Shown in pieces: positions 26,827 through 34,500 of a stretch of 64,000 bases of DNA. The translations under genes were made by a program, and so were the position numbers. The DNA lies in contig JAFLTB010000006.1 in NCBI GenBank assembly GCA_022510605.1, forward strand, positions 1 through 64,000. Direction: 5' to 3'. The DNA is from Lachnospiraceae bacterium. GTDB taxonomy: Bacteria; Bacillota; Clostridia; Lachnospirales; Lachnospiraceae. The notes under the pieces are model-generated. The model saw only the letters and a list, made by a program, of their open reading frames with translations. It had not been told where the DNA came from and did not search any database. Numbering within the stretch: position 1 is the stretch's first letter; every line of letters begins with the position of its first letter.

Positions 26827-29733
26827 ATGGCAAAAGAAGCGTGTGTACTGGACAGGCTGCAGCCGGTGGGCAAGGCGATTGCGGCAATACAGCCGTGCCA
26901 GCAGATATATAGGGGCGCAGTAATCCATAGGTGTTTTGGAAATATGGATTTTGCAAATGGCGTCATTGAAAAATACGCACCAGATGATATCTATGGCAGT
27001 CTTTCCAGACAATTGGTCTGGCTGGAACTGACAGGGAAGAAAACTTCCGGGGAACGACAGGCAGACATCTGGCATATCTGGAAATTCTATTTTCGGTGGA
27101 AAGAAGAATACTACTTTTTACGGCAAAGGATGGCAGCTTCTTTTGCCCCTGTGTACCAAGTGCATCGGGAAGAACAACACACAGAACAGCAAAGAAGTCA
27201 GCGAATAGAACAGCGAATAGAACAACACATAGAACACTGGGCAATACAGCAGAACACGATATGGAAAGCAGAGAAAATATGGGAGGACATACAGGCCCGG
27301 TATACCCTGCAAGTGAGGGATGCCCTGCAGGCAGTATATTTCCAGCAGGAGCGGTATGCCCTGTTTGCAGGAGATGAGAGATTCGCAGTAGGGCGAATAG
27401 AAACTGCGTCAATTCAACCGCAGTATAATACAGAGCACCGAGTTCTTTATGGGTGGAACAGGCTGGAAAACGTAATAAATCCAATTTTCCATGCCAGGAA
27501 TATATTCCAAAGACAGCAGGAAGTACGGCCTATAGAGCAGTCAATCGAATGGCACATAAAAAACTACATCAAACCCCACATCAAACTTCAAATCCTGCGA
27601 CAACACACGCTGTGGAAAACAGAAAAGTTATGGGAGAGTATACAGGCAAGGTATACTTTGCAAACACGGTATGCCCGGCAAGCAGTGTATACTCAGCAAG
27701 CAGTGTATACCCATCAGGTAATGTATTCTCAGCAGATACGGCATGCCCTGCCTGCAGGAGCTGGGAGATTTGAGGCAGGGCAAATAGAAACTGCGTCAAT
27801 TCAGCCGTCGTATAATACGGAGTACCGTGTTCTTTATGGGTGGAACGGGCTGGAGAACGTGATAAATCCAATTTTCTATGCCGGGAATAATTTATTCCAA
27901 AGGCAGCAGGAAGTACGGCCTATAGAGCAGTTAATAGAATGGCACATAAAGCCCCGCATAAACCCCCGCATAGACGCTCAAATTCTACTACAACACACGT
28001 TGTGGCAAACAGAAAAACTATGGGCAATGTATTCCCGGCAGGTAAGGCATGTCTTGTCTGCAGGGGCTGAGAGATTTGCGGCAGAGCGAATAAAAACTGC
28101 TTCAATTCAGCTGTCCTATTACACAGAGCGCCGTTTCCACTATGGAGAGAATGCGTTACAGAATATAGACAGTTACGTATCCCATATACAGAAGACGGCA
28201 TTGTATACAGAAAATATTGCACCGCAAGTATATTATAATCTGTTCCAGGGACAGCAGGAAGTACAGCTTATCGAGCAGTCAACAGCATGGTATATGGAAC
28301 CCCGCATAAACGCTCAAACCGTATTACAGGGCATGCTGTGGAAAACAGAAGAGTTATGGAAGAGTATACAGGCAAGGTATACTTTGCAAACACAGTATAC
28401 CCGGGGAGCAGCGTATTTCCGGCAAGCAGTATATTCTCAGCTGGCAGTATATTCTCAGCTGGCAGTATATTCTCAGCTGGCAATGTATTCTCAGCGGGTA
28501 AGGCATGTCCTGTCTGCAGGAGCCGGGAGATTTGCGGCGGAGCGAATAGAAACTGCTTCAATTCAGCTGTCCTATCACACAGAGCGCCGTTTCCGCTATG
28601 GAGAGAATACGTTACCGAATATAGACAGTTACATATCCCATACGCAGAAGACGGCATTGCATACAGAAAATATTGCACTGCAGGTATATTATAATTTGTT
28701 CCAAGGACAGCAGGAAGCTGTTTCTTATGTGCAAAACAGGTTGCAGAATATGGGAAATTCAATTTTCCATAGATGGAATAACACCTCACAGAATACATTA
28801 CAGGATATTGACAACCGCATATTCCCTGGGCAGGAGTTTACATGGCAAGCAGAAAATATGGCATTGCATGTATATTATAATCAACTCCAAAGACAGCCGG
28901 GGGTACAACTCACAGAACGATTCATAGAACAACTCACAGAACGACGCACAGAACGACGCGCAGAACAACATATAGAACATCAAACCAAACGACAGCGTAC
29001 CGTAAGGAGAACAGAAAAACTATGGGAGTCTATACAGGCCCGGTATATCCTGCAAACAGGGTATAGGAATTTCTGGGAAAGCCAGATGCAAAAAAGGATA
29101 GAAAGGGGCCGGGGAGAGCGTTTTACCCTGGCTTTTCTGCGTTGGCTCAACAGGCAGTTCAACATAAAGCAGACAGGCACAAATCATATAACGGAAAATA
29201 AGCCTGTCCATGTATGGAATATCCCATTGTATGAAAGGATGGAAGAACCCCAGGCGGTGTGGCGGGAACTGTTCAGAGCAGAGCAGCGGGAGCAGGTAAA
29301 CGTGGCTCGGAGAGAGACAGTAAATCTTATATATCAGCTGCCGGAGTCCAGGGAAGATTCATTGGTGGAGGATGGCAGATGGACGCCTTCTTTCCAGACT
29401 TCTGCCGGAGACCCCTTTGCGGAGTATAATCGTTATAATGAGAGCCTGCAGGGAAGAAGGGGCCGTGGAGACGGGCAGATTGTCCAGACTGTAAAGGAAA
29501 TACAGAGAGAGTGGAAGCTAAGAGAGGAAACGGCTGTCCGGGACAGACAGCAGATAAACAGTCTGATAAAGAAAATAGAACAGCAGGAAGAAAAACTGGG
29601 GGAACTGGCTGAGCAGCAGCGACAAATGCAGGAGGCCATACCCAAGGGAAGGGCGGGAAAAAAACGGGATGCCGGGATGGCTTCCTTTATGGCTGAGTGG
29701 CGGCTGGAAAAAATGCGCTATGGAATAGAATAA
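26827..29733 (+). CDS. 968-aa internally repetitive Gln/Arg/Tyr-rich protein; candidate tape-measure/ruler
   Basis: Four 'TASIQ' modules and about five 'WKTEKLWESIQARYTLQ' modules; C-terminal coiled coil; lies between tube and LysM genes. Confidence 0.7.
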   Translation: MAKEACVLDRLQPVGKAIAAIQPCQQIYRGAVIHRCFGNMDFANGVIEKYAPDDIYGSLSRQLVWLELTGKKTSGERQADIWHIWKFYFRWKEEYYFLRQRMAASFAPVYQVHREEQHTEQQRSQRIEQRIEQHIEHWAIQQNTIWKAEKIWEDIQARYTLQVRDALQAVYFQQERYALFAGDERFAVGRIETASIQPQYNTEHRVLYGWNRLENVINPIFHARNIFQRQQEVRPIEQSIEWHIKNYIKPHIKLQILRQHTLWKTEKLWESIQARYTLQTRYARQAVYTQQAVYTHQVMYSQQIRHALPAGAGRFEAGQIETASIQPSYNTEYRVLYGWNGLENVINPIFYAGNNLFQRQQEVRPIEQLIEWHIKPRINPRIDAQILLQHTLWQTEKLWAMYSRQVRHVLSAGAERFAAERIKTASIQLSYYTERRFHYGENALQNIDSYVSHIQKTALYTENIAPQVYYNLFQGQQEVQLIEQSTAWYMEPRINAQTVLQGMLWKTEELWKSIQARYTLQTQYTRGAAYFRQAVYSQLAVYSQLAVYSQLAMYSQRVRHVLSAGAGRFAAERIETASIQLSYHTERRFRYGENTLPNIDSYISHTQKTALHTENIALQVYYNLFQGQQEAVSYVQNRLQNMGNSIFHRWNNTSQNTLQDIDNRIFPGQEFTWQAENMALHVYYNQLQRQPGVQLTERFIEQLTERRTERRAEQHIEHQTKRQRTVRRTEKLWESIQARYILQTGYRNFWESQMQKRIERGRGERFTLAFLRWLNRQFNIKQTGTNHITENKPVHVWNIPLYERMEEPQAVWRELFRAEQREQVNVARRETVNLIYQLPESREDSLVEDGRWTPSFQTSAGDPFAEYNRYNESLQGRRGRGDGQIVQTVKEIQREWKLREETAVRDRQQINSLIKKIEQQEEKLGELAEQQRQMQEAIPKGRAGKKRDAGMASFMAEWRLEKMRYGIE
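27230..29070. repeat. Degenerate tandem coding repeats (roughly 0.35-0.45 kb units)
   Basis: Recurring tggaaaacagaaaa...gtatacaggcaaggtatactttgcaaaca and gaaactgcgtcaattcagccg segments. Confidence 0.75.
28432..28494. repeat. 18-nt microrepeat (3.5 copies) encoding YSQLAV
   Basis: TATTCTCAGCTGGCAGTA x2, then TATTCTCAGCTGGCAATG, then TATTCTCAG. Confidence 0.9.
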
Positions 29734-29761
29734 AAAAGTACAGAGAACAGGGAGACCTGCG

Positions 29762-30478
29762 ATGAGAGATGTTGTGATTATAGGGAGTTTGGTATGTATT
29801 ATTTTATGTCTTGTCTGGCATGGGAGAAAAAGGAAAAAACAGCAGATGGAGCGGAGCCGGGAGATAGAGTCAGAGATTTTGCAGATGAAACAGGATATTC
29901 GGCAGGTGAATGCCATTTGTCATGAGATTAAAAACAGTATCTGGGTCATGAATCTTTTGTATAAGGATAAGGAGTATGACCAGCTGGGTGAATATCTGGC
30001 TAAAGTAGGCAGGGACTCGGCAAAGCTGCATTACAGGCAGTACAGCAGACATTTTCTGCTAAATATGCTGTTGCGGGGCTATGCCTCCCGGATGGAAACC
30101 GCTGGTGTCCGGTTTACGGCAGCAGCAGTAGTGCCGGAGGCACTGGGGATGGAAGAAAAAGATTTAATCAGTTTTCTATGTAATCTTTTGAACAATGCTT
30201 TGGAGGGGAGCAGCAGAGTCAGTGAGCCGGGAGAGCGGTACTGCACACTGAAAATCGAATTAAAGGAAATGTATCTTACAATATCTTGTGAAAATTCTTA
30301 TGCAGGCTATATTCATAAAATGGGGAAAAAGAAAATTATCAGCAGTAAGAATAACGGCCTTTTTCATGGGTATGGAATTCAGCGTATGTCCCAGATTGTA
30401 AAAAAGTATCATAGTATTCTGGATATTAGTTATACGGATACAGTTTTTTCTGTAAAGACAGCATTAAAAATGAGTTAA
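29762..30478 (+). CDS. GHKL-type sensor histidine kinase, single N-terminal TM
   Basis: CHEIKNSIWVMNLL H-box region, NLLNNALEG N-box, GYGIQRMSQIVKKY. Confidence 0.8.
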   Translation: MRDVVIIGSLVCIILCLVWHGRKRKKQQMERSREIESEILQMKQDIRQVNAICHEIKNSIWVMNLLYKDKEYDQLGEYLAKVGRDSAKLHYRQYSRHFLLNMLLRGYASRMETAGVRFTAAAVVPEALGMEEKDLISFLCNLLNNALEGSSRVSEPGERYCTLKIELKEMYLTISCENSYAGYIHKMGKKKIISSKNNGLFHGYGIQRMSQIVKKYHSILDISYTDTVFSVKTALKMS

Positions 30479-31174
30479 AAAACGGATAAAATCTTTTTGA
30501 AGCTGCAGCTGATGACTGCGGCCAACCGGCAGTGTTTCGCCGTTTTTGAGGGAAAGGGAAGTTCGTGAGATGTCGGCAATCCAGTCCATGTTGACAAGAT
30601 AACTTTTGTGGCACCGGGCAAAATGGCTGGCAGGAAAGAGATTCTGTGCTTTGGTAAGGCTCATATATACGGGATGTGTTTTGTCTGTGGAGTGAATAAG
30701 AAGGGTATGATTCATACTTTCAATAAAAATAACCTGTTTATATTCCAGAGAGAGATGTTTGCTGCCAGACTTTAAAAGAATGTTTTTGGCCGTATAGTTG
30801 CGCTGTAAATCAATATGTATGGCCTCGGACAGTTTTTTATGGCTGACAGGTTTAAGAAGATACTGTATGGGCTGGACGTCATACCCATCTAACAGGTAAT
30901 CCTCGTAGGCAGTCACAAAGATAATGCTGACCAGATTTTTTCTGCGGCGAAGCTGTCTGGCAAATTCCATACCGCTTGTGCCGTCCATTGCAATATCCAG
31001 AAGAAGCAGATGGAAGGCAGAGGCGTCTTTTTGTAGAAAGTTGGACAGGGTGTCTGCACTTTTAAAGATTTCTATTTTATGGGTAATATCCTTTTTTCTC
31101 AGAATTTCGTTACACATTTTTTGCAAATGTATTGCCGCCTTGGAATCATCTTCACATATAGCGATTCGGTACAT
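30464..31174 (-). CDS. LytTR-family response regulator
   Basis: Receiver (IAICEDD, LLLLDIAMDGTSGMEFARQLR) plus LytTR domain (FARCHKSYLVNMDWIADI). Confidence 0.92.
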   Translation of the reverse strand: MYRIAICEDDSKAAIHLQKMCNEILRKKDITHKIEIFKSADTLSNFLQKDASAFHLLLLDIAMDGTSGMEFARQLRRRKNLVSIIFVTAYEDYLLDGYDVQPIQYLLKPVSHKKLSEAIHIDLQRNYTAKNILLKSGSKHLSLEYKQVIFIESMNHTLLIHSTDKTHPVYMSLTKAQNLFPASHFARCHKSYLVNMDWIADISRTSLSLKNGETLPVGRSHQLQLQKDFIRFLTHF

Positions 31175-31362
31175 AATTTCCTCCTTTGTTTCTAAAATCC
31201 TTATACTTTTTTAATAATTATATATTTATTTGGTTGGATTTCAAGTACAAAAAGGTGTATTTTGGCAAATGGAAACATAGAAAGGCACAATTTTCTTTTT
31301 TTTGTAGTTGTAATATGTAAAAAGCACTCATCACAGGATGTGATTCTGATGTATATTGACAT

Positions 31363-31412
31363 TGTCGTTTGCGTTGCAAACATTGCTGTTGGTGTCGCTT
31401 ATGTTGCAGACA
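31363..31412. promoter_or_regulatory. Two 20-bp direct repeats, 30 bp start-to-start; candidate response-regulator binding sites
   Basis: TGTCGTTTGCGTTGCAAACA (31363-31382) and TGTCGCTTATGTTGCAGACA (31393-31412), 16/20 identical. Confidence 0.45.
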
Positions 31413-31474
31413 TACTTTACCATGGGGTAAAATTAACATGTAAAAAAAGTTATTTGTTCTGGAAGGGGGAATAT

Positions 31475-32194
31475 ATGTCATCTATTTTGTCTCTTGTGCG
31501 GGGGATTTCACGAAAAGCCACCAATAATGCCCAGTTAAAAATTGAGACAGCAGCGGGAACGACAGTGACTTTTGTATGCCAGTTTAATCCGGATGAGTTA
31601 AGTATCAGTACAATGGGGAATTTTTTAGAAGAAAAAGTGCAGGGGAAAGATTCGCCCATCGTGCAGTACATGGGAGGAAGGTCTTCCACATTGAACTTAA
31701 AACTGTTTTTTGATACCAGTTCCTCCTATGAAGTCAAAGGTGCTCTTTTGACCAGACCCAGCAGGAAATCGGGCTCAGATGTAACGGAATATACTAAGAC
31801 GCTGATGGGATTAGTGTATGCTGAGGGAAAAGTACATCGGCCGCCCCAGGTCACATTTCAGTGGGGCTCGTTGATACTCATGGGCTTTGTGAAAAATGTC
31901 AATACCCGCTATACCATGTTTGAAACTGGTGGCATGCCGGTACGGGCTGAAGTGCAGTTTTCCCTGCTATCACTGGATGCATTGGAAATAGAGACGGAAA
32001 TGCTCAGTCCAAAGGAGTCGCCAGACCGAACCAAATGTATTGTCATGACCTCGGATAGAAGCCTGTGGAGCATTGCACAGCAGGAATATGGAGATACGGC
32101 TTGCTGGCGGGAAATTGCCCGGGCAAATGGAATTATGGAGCCCCTGCAGGTACCGGCTGGAACCAGTCTGAAGGTACCGGCACTGCAAAAATAG
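31475..32194 (+). CDS. CIS LysM-domain baseplate protein (Afp7/gp53-like)
   Basis: FVCQFNPDELSIS; C-terminal LysM-like SDRSLWSIAQQEYGDTACWREIARANGI...VPAGTSLKVP; start ATG 31475 after ggaaggggg. Confidence 0.9.
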   Translation: MSSILSLVRGISRKATNNAQLKIETAAGTTVTFVCQFNPDELSISTMGNFLEEKVQGKDSPIVQYMGGRSSTLNLKLFFDTSSSYEVKGALLTRPSRKSGSDVTEYTKTLMGLVYAEGKVHRPPQVTFQWGSLILMGFVKNVNTRYTMFETGGMPVRAEVQFSLLSLDALEIETEMLSPKESPDRTKCIVMTSDRSLWSIAQQEYGDTACWREIARANGIMEPLQVPAGTSLKVPALQK

Positions 32195-32214
32195 TATGAG
32201 CAGGGAGGCTGGTT

Positions 32215-33297
32215 ATGGCAGATTTGATGACAGCGTCATGTACCTATGAGGCTCTGAAAAAGAAATACGATGGTTTCTGTGCGCCACTCATACGGATTAA
32301 AATGAACGGCGTAGACCTGGTCTCTACGATGAATTTGTCAATTCTGGATTTCAAGGCCAAACTTTCCTTAGAGGCAGCCAGTATGGTGGTTTTTCGATTG
32401 GCGGATATCTATGACGAGGAATCCCATTCCTTTGCCAGCAAGGTGAAAAGCAAATTTACACTGGGAAGCGTTGTGGAGGTAGAGCTCGGCTACCTTTCCT
32501 CTGCTCAAATGATTTTTAAGGGGTTTGTGGCAATGCTGGGGGCAGAATATGGAGAAATTCCTGTGTTAGTGGTGACGCTGATGGATGCCAGGAGGCTGAT
32601 GATGCTGAGTGGCAGCAGACAGCTTATGTATGACGTAAAGAATTATTCAGACGCAGTGAATCAGATTCTGAAAAATTATTCGGGTCTCTGTTCGGCAAGT
32701 GTCGACGCCACCAGTGATAATCTGGTAAAGCCGGTTTCCCAGCAGAACAATGACTATTTCTTTATTACGCATGACATCATTCAGGCAGGGAAGGCAGACA
32801 GAGAGTTTTTTGTGCTGGCGGACAAGGTATATTTCCGGACACCGCGTAAGGAAAAGACTCCTATTATGACGATGACACTGGGAAGGGAATTGTATACTCT
32901 GCAGGTGGAGGAAGCTTACATGGATTTGCAAATCGAGGTGTCCGGCTATGACCCGGAAAAACAGAGCGCCCTGACAGGAAAGGAAAAGGTGGAGACGGCA
33001 GATACCCAGAAGAAACTGCTGTCGCAGACACCTGTGCATACCATATCCGACCCGGATGCAGATACCCAGGAAAAGGTAAATCAGAGGGCAAAGGCTCTGG
33101 CCGCCGCAAAGGCATGGAGTCTGTGCAGTGCCAGAGGAGTGGCAGTAGGACTGCCGGAATTGGTACCGGGGCGCTATGTGAAGGTAAAAGACCTGGAGGC
33201 TGACCTGGGAGACCATAAATACTATATCATAGAAGTGAATCACGAGATAAACGGGGAAAATTTTAAAACCACATTTGAAACAGGAGGCTGGCTGTAA
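32215..33297 (+). CDS. CIS baseplate hub protein (gpD/gp27-like, N-terminal half of VgrG)
   Basis: Family style and position; RYVKVKDLEADLGDHKYYIIEVNHEINGENFKTTFETGG. Confidence 0.88.
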   Translation: MADLMTASCTYEALKKKYDGFCAPLIRIKMNGVDLVSTMNLSILDFKAKLSLEAASMVVFRLADIYDEESHSFASKVKSKFTLGSVVEVELGYLSSAQMIFKGFVAMLGAEYGEIPVLVVTLMDARRLMMLSGSRQLMYDVKNYSDAVNQILKNYSGLCSASVDATSDNLVKPVSQQNNDYFFITHDIIQAGKADREFFVLADKVYFRTPRKEKTPIMTMTLGRELYTLQVEEAYMDLQIEVSGYDPEKQSALTGKEKVETADTQKKLLSQTPVHTISDPDADTQEKVNQRAKALAAAKAWSLCSARGVAVGLPELVPGRYVKVKDLEADLGDHKYYIIEVNHEINGENFKTTFETGGWL

Positions 33298-34064
33298 TGG
33301 GGATTTTTGACGGACTGGCACCGGCTGGCAGCAAGACGGGAATATCCAGTATTACCACCGGAGTGGTGAAGGAGAACTGGGATGGGGAGCATCCAGGTAT
33401 GGTAAAGGCAGAATATTTTCTGGGTAATGAGGGGAGCAATGTAACCAGCTGGCTCCCGGTGGCTTCTCCCTATGCCTTTCAGGAATGTGGGATGTATCTG
33501 CTGCCGGAGGTGGGTGCTGAGGTGGTGATTGCCTTTCATATGGGAGACAGAAACTGCCCCGTAGTGATTGGAAGTCTCTGGAATGGAAAGAATACCCTTC
33601 CGCCGGAAACAGCGATGGAGAAAAATACGGTGAAGCGGCTGAAAACCAAAGGAGGCTGTGAAATCGTATTTAACGATGAGGAGGGAAAGGAATCCATTTC
33701 CATACAAACGCCGGGACAGCTGCAGTTGAAGATTGAGGATGAAAAACAGACCATTGTCCTGCAGGATAAGGAAGGAAAAAATGGGGTTTCCATTCAGGGG
33801 GAGGAGGGAACCGTAACGGTCCGGGCTGATAAGAAAATGGTGCTGGAAGTTGGCGGAGATGCCATACTTACGTTGGATGGCAGTGCGAAGTCGGCGGCCT
33901 TAAAGGCAGACACGATTACGGAAGAAGCCTCCCAGACACTGAAGCTGAAAGGGCAGAATACCAGCCTGGAAGGGGGCATGCTGGAAATTAAGGGAGAGAG
34001 CAGTTTGAAGGCAGAGTCAAGCGGTATGGCGGAAATAAAGGGCACCATGGTAAAGATTAATTAG
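33297..34064 (+). CDS. CIS spike / baseplate assembly protein V (gp5-like)
   Basis: OB-fold region VKAEYFLGNEGSNVTSWLPVASPYA...GAEVVIAFHMGDRNCPVVIGSLWNGKNTLP; C-terminal beta repeats. Confidence 0.9.
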   Translation: MGIFDGLAPAGSKTGISSITTGVVKENWDGEHPGMVKAEYFLGNEGSNVTSWLPVASPYAFQECGMYLLPEVGAEVVIAFHMGDRNCPVVIGSLWNGKNTLPPETAMEKNTVKRLKTKGGCEIVFNDEEGKESISIQTPGQLQLKIEDEKQTIVLQDKEGKNGVSIQGEEGTVTVRADKKMVLEVGGDAILTLDGSAKSAALKADTITEEASQTLKLKGQNTSLEGGMLEIKGESSLKAESSGMAEIKGTMVKIN

Positions 34065-34080
34065 TCAGGGAGGTGTTTTC

Positions 34081-34500
34081 ATGGAGCAGAGTAATCCCAA
34101 AGCATTTCTGGGAGTCGGGTTTAAATTTCCAGTTCAGGTGGATGCGAATACAGGCAGAATGGCTACCGTGTCCTATGAGGAGGATATTCAGGAGGCTATC
34201 CGGATTATTCTGATGACAAGAAAAGGAGAGCGGCTGCGGAATCCGGAGTTTGGCTGTGGAATCCATGACTATGCCTTTGAATCCCTGGATTTTACCACTG
34301 TCAGTACTATGAAGCGGGAGATTGAAATTGCGCTGGTGAAGTGGGAGCCGCGGATTGAGAATATAGAGGTTTCCATTGATACGGACGTAGGAGAAGGAAT
34401 GATACAGATTGAGATTGGCTATGTAGTCCGGAGTACTAATAATCCGTTTAATCTGGTGTTTCCTTACTATATCAATGAGGGCTATGGAGGTAGCAGATGA
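34081..34500 (+). CDS. gp25/GpW-like baseplate wedge protein
   Basis: EEDIQEAIRIILMTRKGERLRNPEFGCGIHDYAFE. Confidence 0.95.
   Translation: MEQSNPKAFLGVGFKFPVQVDANTGRMATVSYEEDIQEAIRIILMTRKGERLRNPEFGCGIHDYAFESLDFTTVSTMKREIEIALVKWEPRIENIEVSIDTDVGEGMIQIEIGYVVRSTNNPFNLVFPYYINEGYGGSR

Noticed and set aside
28432-28494. Short tandem repeat as a CRISPR array
   Set aside because: 18-nt units are contiguous with no spacers and lie in frame within a CDS.
26963-28983. Several long minus-strand and alternate-frame ORFs across the repetitive gene (e.g. 26963-27484, 27581-27871, 28268-28798)
   Set aside because: They follow the repeat composition of the + strand 968-aa ORF, have no RBS context and no recognisable family; likely shadow ORFs.
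31262-31474. N-terminal extension of the LysM protein ORF
   Set aside because: Strong RBS at ggaaggggg with ATG 31475; upstream part covers AT-rich intergenic DNA with candidate regulatory repeats.
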